47,854 bases of DNA from Gemmatimonas sp. UBA7669 (GCF_002483225.1 NZ_DLHL01000030.1:1-47854); one strand, 5' to 3'; shown: positions 25,156 through 33,405, counted from the stretch's first letter. Translations and numbers: made by a program. The notes: generated by a model from the sequence alone, not told the origin.

Positions 25156-26411
25156 GTCAGTACACCGACGGCGCCTCGCGCGCGGTAGAGTGGGCCGCGC
25201 GCAGCGCCTACGGTCGACTTGTCGCGACGCTCGTGTCGCGTACGCGGGATCTGCAGGCGGCAGAGGACGCGCTGGGTGATGCATTCGCTGCCGCCCTGCA
25301 GCAATGGCCGCAGTCCGGTGTGCCTGCACATCCGGACGCCTGGCTGTTGTCGGTGGCGCGTCGCCGGCTGCTGGATGGACGGCGGCATCAAGCCGTGCGC
25401 GAACGTGTGCAGCCCGATCTCGAGCATGCGGCGTCGCTGTTGCAGGATGTCTCCGACGTTGAGACGGCAACGTTGCCGGATCGCCGGGCTGCGCTGCTCT
25501 TTGCCTGCGCGCATCCCGCCATCGACGCGGCCATGCATGCGCCGATCATGCTGCAGGCCGTGCTCGGTCTCGAGGCCGAGCAGGTCGCGGCGGCGTTTCT
25601 GGTCAAGCCGGCCACCATGGCGCAGCGTCTGGTGCGTACCAAGCGAAAGCTGCGTGACGCCGGCATTCCGTTTGCACTCCCCGAACCGCAGGACCTCGCG
25701 TCGCGTGTTGCCTCGGTGCTGGACGCCATCTATGCGGCGTTTGGTACGGCGTGGGATGCGGTGGCTGGTGGCGACACCCACCACGCATCACTGGCCGACG
25801 AAGCGATCTGGCTCGCCCGTGTGGTGGTGGACGCGCTGCCGCAGCACGCCGAGTCGCTGGGCTTGCTGAGTCTGATGCGATTCAGCGCCGCACGGACCGG
25901 GGCGCGGGCTCCAGCCGACGGTCGGTATGTGCCGCTTGATGCACAGGATCCCACGGCGTGGGACCGGGCGGCCATTGCAGAAGCGGAGCAGTTGCTCGAA
26001 CGCGCGGCTGCGCTGCGCGCGCCCGGGCGATACCAGACCGAAGCCGCCATTCAATCGTTGCACGTAGCACGGCGACGCGGACTTGAGGTCCCGCACGGCG
26101 CACTGCTCCAATTGTACGACGCGCTGTGGCACTATGCGCCGACGATCGGCGTGCTGGTGAACCGTGCGGTCGCAGTGGCCAACACGCTGGGCACGACGCA
26201 GGCCCTGACGATGCTTGATGAGGTGCCCGACGAGGTGCGAGCCAGCTACCAGCCCTGGTGGGCGCTGCGCGCGCATCTCCTCGCGGGGCTTGGGCAGCAG
26301 CATGAGGCGCAACGCGCCTACGATCGCGCCATTGGGCTCACGGTCAGTGCAGGCGCCCGCGAGTTCCTCTTGATGCGACGGCGTGACGTGAGCGCATCAT
26401 CCACCCTGTGA
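25152..26411 (+). CDS. ECF42-type sigma factor with C-terminal helical-repeat domain
   Basis: A 419-residue sigma factor from GTG 25152, a start fixed by its 4-base overlap with the upstream stop. Region 2 lies at about 5-75 (AYGRLVATLVSRTRDLQAAEDALGDAF; HPDAWLLSVARRRLLD). Region 4 is at about 115-170 (LFACAHPAIDAAMHAPIMLQAVLGLEAEQVAAAFLVKPATMAQRLVRTKRKLR). The following 240 residues are TPR-like helices (LDAIYAAFG..., ALLQLYDALWHYAPTIGVLVNRAVAVA, HEAQRAYDRAIGL), the hallmark of ECF42, which works without a classical anti-sigma factor and needs this extension for activity (family knowledge). It overlaps a small membrane-protein gene downstream, again by GTGA. Confidence 0.93.
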   Translation: MSQYTDGASRAVEWAARSAYGRLVATLVSRTRDLQAAEDALGDAFAAALQQWPQSGVPAHPDAWLLSVARRRLLDGRRHQAVRERVQPDLEHAASLLQDVSDVETATLPDRRAALLFACAHPAIDAAMHAPIMLQAVLGLEAEQVAAAFLVKPATMAQRLVRTKRKLRDAGIPFALPEPQDLASRVASVLDAIYAAFGTAWDAVAGGDTHHASLADEAIWLARVVVDALPQHAESLGLLSLMRFSAARTGARAPADGRYVPLDAQDPTAWDRAAIAEAEQLLERAAALRAPGRYQTEAAIQSLHVARRRGLEVPHGALLQLYDALWHYAPTIGVLVNRAVAVANTLGTTQALTMLDEVPDEVRASYQPWWALRAHLLAGLGQQHEAQRAYDRAIGLTVSAGAREFLLMRRRDVSASSTL

Positions 26412-26860
26412 CTGAGGTTTGTGTGACCCGATCTGATATGCCCTGGCGCCAGTTGCTGTGGGTGGACTGCCTGGCTGGCGCAACTGCCGGCACACTAATG
26501 CTGACGCTGCATCGCGTCCTCGCGTCCTGGTACGGTGTGCCTGTCGGGCTGCTGCTTGGCATGGGCGCGGTCAACCTCGTCTACGCCAGGTGCTCCTGGT
26601 GGCTGGCACGTCGCTCGCCGCGCCCGCGTCGCCTGGTGGCGGCGATGGCGATTGCCAACATGGCCTGGGCCCCGGTATGCCTTGTGCTTGCGTGGAGCGT
26701 GCGTGAGACGGCGACGGCGCTGGGTTTCGGCAGCCTCGGTTTCGAGGCCTGCTTTGTTGGCGCGCTAGGCTGGCTCGAGTGGCGCTACCGGGAGCTGCTC
26801 AGCACGCCGACGTCGGACGCGCCCCCATCGGCAACTCAGGTGCCACCAAACCACTCGTAG
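26408..26860 (+). CDS. Small four-helix membrane protein of unknown function
   Basis: 150 residues starting at GTG 26408 within the stop of the ECF42-type gene (GTGA overlap). Four hydrophobic segments can be seen (about 17-35, 41-60, 77-95, 101-119), with a basic loop RRSPRPRR between the second and third, placing that loop in the cytoplasm. The C-terminus is polar. I do not recognise the family; similar small 4-TM proteins are often annotated as hypothetical. The tight coupling suggests it is the last member of the YCII-sigma operon. Its 3' end overlaps the convergent molybdopterin gene by 25 bases. Confidence 0.72.
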   Translation: MTEVCVTRSDMPWRQLLWVDCLAGATAGTLMLTLHRVLASWYGVPVGLLLGMGAVNLVYARCSWWLARRSPRPRRLVAAMAIANMAWAPVCLVLAWSVRETATALGFGSLGFEACFVGALGWLEWRYRELLSTPTSDAPPSATQVPPNHS

Positions 26861-27645
26861 CCCTTGTCGCTCCAGTATCCGCCGTTCGGCGACGGCATGA
26901 GGGTGATGCGTGTCAGGTACTTGGTGTTCTTGTAGCCCAACTTGATGGGTGAGTGCACGCGGGCCGGTGCGCCATACTCGGCTGACAGCGGTGCGCCGTC
27001 CTTGCCGAGTACGACCAGCGTCTGCGGATGCATGACGCTCTCCATGTCCCAGCTTTCGTGGTAGCCGCTGTCGAACGACGCGAAGTCCACGTAGGCCGCG
27101 TCGCGCGTAGGCTGCGCCATGCGCAGCAGACTCGCCAGCGGGACGCCCTGAAACTCCACGGCGGCGTTCCACCCCTCCACGCAATAGTGCTGCACGCGCT
27201 GCGCACGTGTGGAAAGACGCATCAGATCGGGCAGGGCAAGACGGAGCGGTCGACGCACGGCACCGTTCACCTCGAGCGTCCATTGGCCCATCGTACCGGC
27301 GTCCCAGCGCGGCATCTGCGGGGACACAAAGTACGACGGGAAGGCGCGACCGGCAGTGCGCAGTCCGACCGGCACACGATCCACTGCATCCGACTGTGCA
27401 AGCAACCACCGCTCGAAACGTTCGTTCTGTTTGCCTACGGCCTTGAGCAAACGGCGCATGCCGGGAGTGCCTTGGGCATCGCAGGCCGCAAGCATGGGCG
27501 CCACGGCGCCAACGCCCAGCAGATGCAGAAACCCGCGGCGACTGACGGCGCCGCGTTCTCGCAGCCGTTCGGACGTCTCGACAACCGCATCCTCGACATG
27601 ACGCCGAAGGGCGCGCGCGGCCAATGCGTCTTGCGGAGTGGTCAT
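26836..27645 (-). CDS. Tat-exported molybdopterin-dependent oxidoreductase (sulfite oxidase/MsrP-like)
   Basis: A periplasmic molybdenum enzyme of the sulfite-oxidase/YedY superfamily, 269 residues from ATG 27645. The twin-arginine motif SRRGFL (R36, R37) is preceded by an unusually long 34-residue charged n-region and followed by the hydrophobic LGVGAVAPMLAAC, whose LAAC is a lipobox (C55), so the product is probably a membrane-tethered lipoprotein. The cofactor domain contains the candidate molybdenum-ligating cysteine C155 in HYCVEGWNAAVEFQGVPL. The C-terminal part (YGAPARVHSPIKLGYKNTKYL) fits the substrate face. Its start overlaps the stop of a cytochrome b gene by 4 bases, so the two form a quinol-linked pair, much as MsrP/MsrQ do. 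The substrate (sulfoxide, nitro-compound or other) is unknown. Confidence 0.87.
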   Translation of the reverse strand: MTTPQDALAARALRRHVEDAVVETSERLRERGAVSRRGFLHLLGVGAVAPMLAACDAQGTPGMRRLLKAVGKQNERFERWLLAQSDAVDRVPVGLRTAGRAFPSYFVSPQMPRWDAGTMGQWTLEVNGAVRRPLRLALPDLMRLSTRAQRVQHYCVEGWNAAVEFQGVPLASLLRMAQPTRDAAYVDFASFDSGYHESWDMESVMHPQTLVVLGKDGAPLSAEYGAPARVHSPIKLGYKNTKYLTRITLMPSPNGGYWSDKGYEWFGGT

Positions 27646-28367
27646 GTCACCTTCCTCGGAAACCAACGGGAGAAGGGTCGGGCATTGCGAGCCTCCGGTG
27701 ACCAACGCTCGGCATCGTACTTGCCCGTTGTCATCGCGCGGAGGGCGTAGGGGTCAACGGTCAGGACCATGACAACGTGCACTACGACGAGCGCGCCGAG
27801 CGCGAGCATGGCAGAGAAGTGCCACCACCTTGCCAGGGCATAGCCGCCGAGCAGTCGTGTGAGCCATCCGAGCGTGACCGGCTTCCAGATGGCCAATCCA
27901 CTCAGCACCAAGACCGCACCACACAGCAGCATGCTGGTGTAGGCCACCTGCTGCAACGCGTTGTGCTTGCCCTGAATGGGATGATCGCGTCGGAGGTACA
28001 GGTAGTAGCGCGCCATCTCCAATGCATCACGCCACACGTTCACACGCGGCACGATGGTGCGCCACCGTCCCCGGTGATACAGGTGCACCAAGTAGACGAG
28101 CGCGTTCAGCACCAGCACCCACATCATGGCAAAGTGCCAGTGTCGCGCGCCGCCCAACCAGCCGCCCAAGGTGAGCCAGACTGGAGCCGGCGTGCCTTCC
28201 CAGGGCCACCAGGCAAAGGCCGGAAGGCCTTTGGGAGCGAAGGCTGGATATGCATTGAAAATGCGGAGCCCGGAGGCGGCCATGACCAGCACCGCCACGG
28301 CGCTGACCCAGTGGGTCAGGCGGGCAATCGGATGATGCCGGGCAGTGCCGGCAGACGGCGTCGACAT
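27642..28367 (-). CDS. Di-heme cytochrome b561-type membrane subunit
   Basis: A 241-residue inner-membrane cytochrome b that would pass electrons from quinol to the molybdopterin partner encoded just downstream (4-base overlap). Start ATG 28367 (ATG 28385 possible). Four or five membrane helices are visible, each with candidate heme-ligand His: THWVSAVAVLVMAASG, ARHWHFAMMWVLVLNALVYLVHLYH, ARWWHFSAMLALGALVVVHVVMVL. The pattern of paired His fits the formate-dehydrogenase-gamma/Ni-Fe hydrogenase/thiosulfate-reductase cytochrome b group. It is divergent from the CcdA/DsbD-like gene, with a 144-base shared promoter region. Confidence 0.87.
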   Translation of the reverse strand: MSTPSAGTARHHPIARLTHWVSAVAVLVMAASGLRIFNAYPAFAPKGLPAFAWWPWEGTPAPVWLTLGGWLGGARHWHFAMMWVLVLNALVYLVHLYHRGRWRTIVPRVNVWRDALEMARYYLYLRRDHPIQGKHNALQQVAYTSMLLCGAVLVLSGLAIWKPVTLGWLTRLLGGYALARWWHFSAMLALGALVVVHVVMVLTVDPYALRAMTTGKYDAERWSPEARNARPFSRWFPRKVT

Positions 28368-28511
28368 GCCGCTACGTAGACGCAACCGCCAACGTGGGTT
28401 CCCGCAGCCTGCGGCGACGCCTGTGAGGAACTCCTCGGCCGGGTGCCGTCTAGTTCACGCGACCGGCAACCGGCCGGACATCCAGGCACTCACCTCTTGC
28501 GCGATCCGATC

Positions 28512-29243
28512 ATGGCCTTGCCGTCTGTATCCGAACTGCTGGTCGCGCAGCCACTCGTCGCCTATCCGGTGGTGTTCGCCGGCGGCGTGCTCACCAGCCT
28601 CACGCCCTGCATCTATCCCATGATTCCCATCACCGTGGCGGTCGTGGGTGGACAGGGCGCGACAGGAGTCGGTGGTGATGGCACGGCCCGCAATCGTCGC
28701 CGAACCCTGGCGCTCACGGCGGCTTATGTACTCGGGCTGTCCATGGCGTATGCCGCCCTCGGGTTGTTGGCGGGCCTCACCGGATCACTGTTCGGGTCGG
28801 TGAGCACAAACAATTGGTTGTTGCTGGGCATGGCCAATCTGCTGTTGCTGTTCGCGTTCATGATGCTCGACGTCCTGCCCGTGCCGTTGCCGCAGAAGTT
28901 GCTGCAACGCGCAGCCGGCATGGATACAGGCGGACGGGTTGCTGGCGCGTTTGGCATGGGTGCCGCGTCAGGATTGGTGGCCGCACCCTGTGGTGCTCCG
29001 GTCATGGCAACGCTGCTGACCTGGGTAGCCGCCACCAACAGCGCATGGCGTGGCTTCAGCTACCTGTTCGTGTTCTCGCTCGGCATGTGCAGTCTGCTCG
29101 TAGTCATTGGGCTGACGGCCGGAACGCTGTCGCGCCTGCCACGCGCCGGCGCCTGGATGCTGCGTGTCAGGCAGTTCTTCGCCCTCATCATGGTTGGCAT
29201 GGCGCAGTACTATCTGCTGCAGGCCGGTCAGGTGTGGTTCTGA
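28512..29243 (+). CDS. CcdA/DsbD-type thiol-electron transmembrane transporter
   Basis: A 243-residue inner-membrane protein that carries reducing equivalents from cytoplasmic thioredoxin to periplasmic thiol proteins (family knowledge). Both redox cysteines are in conserved settings: LTSLTPCIYPMIPITV (about residue 35) and LVAAPCGAPVMATLL (about 160), the pseudo-symmetric pair of the DsbD core. Six hydrophobic segments are visible. It lacks DsbD's N- and C-terminal thiol domains, so it needs partner thioredoxins, and one is encoded 28 bases downstream. ATG 28512 starts directly before the first helix; an upstream ATG at 28443 would add a polar, Arg-rich stretch that looks non-coding. Confidence 0.92.
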   Translation: MALPSVSELLVAQPLVAYPVVFAGGVLTSLTPCIYPMIPITVAVVGGQGATGVGGDGTARNRRRTLALTAAYVLGLSMAYAALGLLAGLTGSLFGSVSTNNWLLLGMANLLLLFAFMMLDVLPVPLPQKLLQRAAGMDTGGRVAGAFGMGAASGLVAAPCGAPVMATLLTWVAATNSAWRGFSYLFVFSLGMCSLLVVIGLTAGTLSRLPRAGAWMLRVRQFFALIMVGMAQYYLLQAGQVWF

Positions 29244-29271
29244 TGTTTCCCCCGTTCCGAGGTACCGGACC

Positions 29272-29799
29272 ATGACTCGTCGTTACACGCTCCGTTCGTT
29301 CGTCGGCCTGGCTGCCCTGTCGCTGGTCAGTCTTTCTCCGCTCTCGAGTGCAACCGCCCAGGATGGTGGCATTGCGGTTGGCAGCATGGCGCCTGCAGTG
29401 ACGCCGTTGGAACAGCTCGACGGCAAGACGTTTGATTTGTCGGCTGTGGTTGGCAAGCGGCCCGTGGTCATGGAATTCTGGGCCACGTGGTGCCCCTTGT
29501 GCCGAAAGCTCGAGCCGGCGTTGCAACGCGCACGGGAGCAGTATGGCGACCGCGTGACGTTCGTCGGCATCGGCGTGCCGGACAACCAGTCGCCCGAGCG
29601 TCAGCGGACATACGTGGATGAACGCAAGATGTCGGGTACGTTTGTATTTGATCGTGAGCGCGTGGCGATGAAGGCATATCAGGTGCCGCACACGTCGTAC
29701 GTGGTTGTGCTCGATGCCAGTGGCAAGGTGGTCTACACCGGTGTCGGCGGCGATCAGGACATCGACGCGGCTATCCGCCGCGCCATCCCTGCGCGGTAA
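29272..29799 (+). CDS. Exported TlpA-like thioredoxin-fold protein
   Basis: 175 residues from ATG 29272. A signal peptide (VGLAALSLVSLSPLSSATA) exports it to the periplasm. The thioredoxin fold has the active site WCPLC in EFWATWCPLCRKLEP (about 65), the following cis-Pro region (VPHTSYVVVLD) and a C-terminal strand VVYTGVGG. The Pro-Leu dipeptide between the cysteines differs from CGPC and CPHC and is common in TlpA/ResA-like reductases. It should take electrons from the adjacent CcdA/DsbD-like protein. The next gene, an ECF sigma factor, begins 20 bases downstream. Confidence 0.92.
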   Translation: MTRRYTLRSFVGLAALSLVSLSPLSSATAQDGGIAVGSMAPAVTPLEQLDGKTFDLSAVVGKRPVVMEFWATWCPLCRKLEPALQRAREQYGDRVTFVGIGVPDNQSPERQRTYVDERKMSGTFVFDRERVAMKAYQVPHTSYVVVLDASGKVVYTGVGGDQDIDAAIRRAIPAR

Positions 29800-29819
29800 G
29801 CGATGCTGGAGACACGATC

Positions 29820-30434
29820 ATGAGTGCGTCGCGTCTCGGTAAGGATGCGGAACGTGACGCCGCGTTTGAGCGGGAGGCGCTGGCGTGTCTGCCAGACGTC
29901 GCCCGCTTTGCGCGCTCGCTCACTCGTGATCAAACCCAGGCCGAAGATCTGGTGCAGGAGACCTTCCTGCGCGCCTATGCCGGGTACCACACATTCCAGT
30001 CAGGATCCAACATCCGCCGATGGCTGTTCAGCATCTGCCATCACGCCTTTCTCCGCGTGGCGCAGCGTGAGCAACGCCTCGTGCTGACCGAAAAGGGAGA
30101 GGATGCCGAGCTCGAAGTACTGGCGGCCGTACATGATCACGCGGCTGCCCACCGGGCCGGTGTGGACCGCCTCATTCGCCACATTGATATTGGCCCGGCC
30201 ATTCGGGCCGCCATCGACGACTTGCTGCCGGTGTACCGCTGTACCGTGCTGCTGGTTGATGTCGATGGCATGACCTACGAGGAAGCCGCCGAGGTACTCG
30301 GCGTGCCAACGGGCACGGTGCGTTCGCGGCTGTTCCGCGCTCGGCGTCTGCTGCAGCAGCGGCTTCTGGCCCACGCCCGCGATGCCGGCGTGGTAAGCGC
30401 CCCCTCCTCACCTTCAGCCGAAACCCAGCCATGA
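29820..30434 (+). CDS. ECF sigma factor of the redox cluster
   Basis: A 204-residue ECF factor with region 2 at about 25-85 (CLPDVARFARSLTRDQTQAEDLVQETFLRAYAGYHTF; IRRWLFSICHHAFLRVAQREQR) and region 4 at about 135-185 (LPVYRCTVLLVDVDGMTYEEAAEVLGVPTGTVRSRLFRARRLLQQRL). A GGAGA ribosome site precedes ATG 29820. It lies directly behind the CcdA/DsbD-like and thioredoxin genes, and its stop overlaps the start of a zinc anti-sigma gene (ATGA). The arrangement resembles redox-controlled sigma/anti-sigma pairs (RsrA/ChrR type), so control of the surrounding redox genes is a reasonable inference. Confidence 0.95.
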   Translation: MSASRLGKDAERDAAFEREALACLPDVARFARSLTRDQTQAEDLVQETFLRAYAGYHTFQSGSNIRRWLFSICHHAFLRVAQREQRLVLTEKGEDAELEVLAAVHDHAAAHRAGVDRLIRHIDIGPAIRAAIDDLLPVYRCTVLLVDVDGMTYEEAAEVLGVPTGTVRSRLFRARRLLQQRLLAHARDAGVVSAPSSPSAETQP

Positions 30435-30706
30435 CCACGTCACCTGCCGGGAGTGCTGTCAACGAAATCGGCTGCCGGGCCACGGTCCTCCGACTGTGGG
30501 ACTACCTGGATAACGCGCTGGCCGACTCGCAGCGCCTCGAGGTGGACCGGCATCTGCGTGACTGCTCAGCCTGCGCGGAGCATTTCGGTTTCGCGCGCGC
30601 CTTCCTCGATGCCTTGCCGGCCTCATGGCCCATGCCGACCGACACCGACCCCCTGCGCCGCCGGGTCGTGGAGCGTCTGCGCGAAGAGGGTTTCAGCCTC
30701 CCCTGA
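30431..30706 (+). CDS. Short zinc-binding anti-sigma factor
   Basis: 91 residues, starting within the stop codon of the sigma gene. It contains the Hx3Cx2C zinc motif (HLRDCSAC, about 41-48) preceded by an acidic helix (LRLWDYLDNALADSQRLEVDRH), with a further Cys near the start (GCRATV) that could complete a CHCC zinc site as in RsrA-like proteins. There is no transmembrane helix, so it is a soluble cytoplasmic anti-sigma. A thiol-based release mechanism is plausible given its thioredoxin-rich neighbourhood (inference). The gene closes the operon, 51 bases before the DNA-repair operon. Confidence 0.88.
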   Translation: MTTSPAGSAVNEIGCRATVLRLWDYLDNALADSQRLEVDRHLRDCSACAEHFGFARAFLDALPASWPMPTDTDPLRRRVVERLREEGFSLP

Positions 30707-30757
30707 CCGGAACCGCCAGAGCCTGACCGAAGTTGAGCTGGACAGCATGTTGGGTGC

Positions 30758-31789
30758 ATGTCCCAGCTCCTGACCATCACCGATCGCGGTCTCTACTGCG
30801 AGGCGGGTGACTTCTTCATCGACCCGTGGCGGCCCGTTCCCCGCGCGGTGGTCACGCACGCACATGGTGATCACCTCACCTGGGGCTGCGAGCGCTATCT
30901 CGTGTCCCGTGAGGGCGAAGCCGTCACTCGCGAGCGCCTGGGCCAGTGGGCACGGGGGGCGGAGTCGCGACCCTATGGTCAATCCACGACCATCAACGGG
31001 GTGACCGTTTCGCTGCATCCGGCCGGACACATTCTGGGTTCGGCGCAGGTGCGCGTAGAGCATCGCGGAGAGGTGTGGGTCGTTTCGGGTGACTACAAGA
31101 CCGACCCGGATCCGACCTGCACGCCGTGGGAGCCGGTGCGCTGTCACACGTTCATTACCGAAAGCACCTTCGGCCTGCCCATCTATCGCTGGTCATCGCA
31201 GGCGCAGGTGTTCGCGGACATCAATGCCTGGTGGGCGGCCAATGCGGCGGAGCACCGCGTGTCGCTGCTCTGTGGCTACGCCCTGGGCAAGGCGCAGCGT
31301 ATGCTGGCCGGTCTCGATCCAACGATTGGCCCCATTCTGCTGCATGGCGCGGTCGATCGCATGACGACGCTGTACCGTGCCGCCGGCGTGGCCCTGCCAG
31401 CCACGCGGCATGCCACCGAGGCCACCGCCGATGCGGCAACGCGGGCGCTGGCCACACAGGGCGCGCTGCTCATTGCTCCGCCGAGTGTGATCGGCACCAC
31501 CTGGCTTCGCCGATTCGGTGAGCTGCGAACGGCCTTTGCGAGTGGCTGGATGCGTGTGCGCGGCGCGCGGCGGCGACGGGGCGTGGATGCGGGGTTCACG
31601 CTGTCCGACCATGTCGACTGGCCGCAGCTGCTGGCGGCCATTGACGCCACGGGCGCGGAGCAGGTTTGGGTCACGCATGGCTTCACCGATCAGGTGGTGC
31701 GGTGGTTGCGCGAGCACGGGCGCGACGCACATGTGCTGCCGACGCACTGGGGCGATAGCGAGCAGGAAGAACGCGGCGATGCGGAATGA
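30758..31789 (+). CDS. Ligase-associated DNA exonuclease (metallo-beta-lactamase/beta-CASP)
   Basis: A 343-residue nuclease of the SNM1/beta-CASP-like group found only beside the bacterial ATP-dependent ligase and Lhr-like helicase (family knowledge). The metal motif THAHGDHLTWG (HxHxDH) lies at about 33-43, with LHPAGHILGSAQ (about 87) and SGDYKTDPD (about 110) supplying the next His and Asp. The C-terminal FTLSDHVDW and WVTHGF provide the late His residues. It probably trims DNA ends before ligation. It is the first gene of four; its stop overlaps the ligase start by 4 bases. No promoter was located in the 51-base gap behind the anti-sigma gene. Confidence 0.93.
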   Translation: MSQLLTITDRGLYCEAGDFFIDPWRPVPRAVVTHAHGDHLTWGCERYLVSREGEAVTRERLGQWARGAESRPYGQSTTINGVTVSLHPAGHILGSAQVRVEHRGEVWVVSGDYKTDPDPTCTPWEPVRCHTFITESTFGLPIYRWSSQAQVFADINAWWAANAAEHRVSLLCGYALGKAQRMLAGLDPTIGPILLHGAVDRMTTLYRAAGVALPATRHATEATADAATRALATQGALLIAPPSVIGTTWLRRFGELRTAFASGWMRVRGARRRRGVDAGFTLSDHVDWPQLLAAIDATGAEQVWVTHGFTDQVVRWLREHGRDAHVLPTHWGDSEQEERGDAE

Positions 31790-33405
31790 AGGCCTTCGCT
31801 GCCCTTTTTGATGCCATCGACGCCACCACCGCGACCAACGAGAAGGTGGCGGCACTTGTCGCCTACTTTCGGGTGGCAACGCCCGCCGATGCCGCCTGGG
31901 CTGCTGCGCTGCTGCTTGGACGTCGCCCCAAACGCCTCGTCAAAGCGGGTGATCTGCGGACGTGGGGCGCGGAGGCGGCGGCCGTCCCGTCGTGGCTGTT
32001 TGAGGAGTGTTACGCGCAGGCAGGCGATCTGGCGGAAACCATCGCCCTGCTGGTCACGGACGATCCTCTCACTACCGCCGATCATCGATCTCGGCATGCT
32101 GAGGCCACCGACTCGCTGGCCTGGTGGATTGAGTCACGGCTCCTTCCGTTGGCCGCCATGCCGGTGGACGCGCAGCGTGAAGTGCTGCACGAGGCGTGGC
32201 GCACTCTGAATGGCAGCGCGCGATTTGTATTCAACAAGCTGCTCACCGGCGGCTTTCGAGTTGGCGTTTCCGACGGCCTCGTCGTCCGCGCCCTCGCGCA
32301 GATCAGCGGACTTTCGCCCGACACGGTGCAGCACCGCCTGATGGGACAGTGGGAACCCTCTGCAGCATGGTACGCCGGACTTCTCCAGCCCGAGGATGCC
32401 GCTGAGCGATGGAGTCGGCCCTATCCGTTCTTCCTCGCGCATCCGCTGACTGGCGAGCCTGATGCCCTCGGCGCCGTGCAGGATTGGCAAGTCGAATGGA
32501 AGTGGGACGGCATTCGCTGCCAGCTGGTCAAGCGCCACGGCCGTGTGCTCCTGTGGAGTCGTGGCGAGGAACTGCTGGCGGGCCGATTCCCTGAAGTGGA
32601 GGCCAGTGCCACCTGGATACCGGATGGCACGGTGCTCGACGGTGAATTGCTGGCCTGGCGAGATGGCGTGCCCATGCCGTTCACGGCTCTGCAGCGCCGC
32701 ATCAATCGCAAGACGGTTGGCCGTGCGCTGTTGCGTGACGTCCCCTGTCACTTGCTGGTGTACGACTGTCTCGAATCGGACGGCCAGGATGTACGCAACG
32801 CCGCATTGCACACCCGTCGTGACCTGGCTGAGGCAGTGGTGATGGCCCTGCCGTCCGGTGCCAGCATTGGATTGTCGCCTGCGGTCGCTGTGCACAGCTG
32901 GCAGGACGTGACGAGTGTCCGTGATGCGTCGCGGGCGCAGCAGGCCGAGGGCCTCATGCTCAAGCGCAGTGCGTCCGCGTACGGTGTGGGCCGCAAGGTG
33001 GGCGACTGGTGGAAGTGGAAAGTCGAGCCGTTTCGTGTTGACGCGGTACTCGTGTACGCGCAAGCTGGCCACGGCCGCCGCGCGGGGCTCTACACCGACT
33101 ACACCTTCGCGATATGGGACGGTGGTACGCTGGTGCCCTTCGCCAAGGCCTACAGCGGTCTCAGCGACAGTGAAATCCGCGAAGTGGATCGCTTCATCCG
33201 CGCCAATACGCTGGAAAAGTTCGGACCGGTGCGCACGGTGCAGCCCGCGCTGGTGTTCGAGCTCGCGTTCGAGGGCATTCAACGCAGCCCCCGCCACAAG
33301 AGCGGCATCGCAGTGCGCTTTCCGCGCATCGCCCGGTGGCGGCGCGACAAGACCGCGGCCGATGCGGACCGTCTGGACACCGTGCGCGCACTGATCTCCG
33401 CATGA
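31786..33405 (+). CDS. Ligase-associated ATP-dependent DNA ligase
   Basis: A 539-residue ATP-dependent DNA ligase. The adenylated lysine is K239 in EWKWDGIRCQ (KxDG, motif I). The later motifs are recognisable as DGELLAW (motif III), LVYDCLE, and EGLMLKRSASAYGVGRKVGDWWKWK (motifs IV-V). An N-terminal helical DNA-binding domain occupies residues 1-210, and a C-terminal OB domain ends the protein (FELAFEGIQRSPRHKSGIAVRFPRI). This matches the bacterial ligase family encoded with the nuclease, Lhr-like helicase and PdeM. It overlaps both neighbours by 4 bases (ATGA), indicating strict co-expression. It would act in DNA repair rather than replication. Confidence 0.95.
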   Translation: MKAFAALFDAIDATTATNEKVAALVAYFRVATPADAAWAAALLLGRRPKRLVKAGDLRTWGAEAAAVPSWLFEECYAQAGDLAETIALLVTDDPLTTADHRSRHAEATDSLAWWIESRLLPLAAMPVDAQREVLHEAWRTLNGSARFVFNKLLTGGFRVGVSDGLVVRALAQISGLSPDTVQHRLMGQWEPSAAWYAGLLQPEDAAERWSRPYPFFLAHPLTGEPDALGAVQDWQVEWKWDGIRCQLVKRHGRVLLWSRGEELLAGRFPEVEASATWIPDGTVLDGELLAWRDGVPMPFTALQRRINRKTVGRALLRDVPCHLLVYDCLESDGQDVRNAALHTRRDLAEAVVMALPSGASIGLSPAVAVHSWQDVTSVRDASRAQQAEGLMLKRSASAYGVGRKVGDWWKWKVEPFRVDAVLVYAQAGHGRRAGLYTDYTFAIWDGGTLVPFAKAYSGLSDSEIREVDRFIRANTLEKFGPVRTVQPALVFELAFEGIQRSPRHKSGIAVRFPRIARWRRDKTAADADRLDTVRALISA

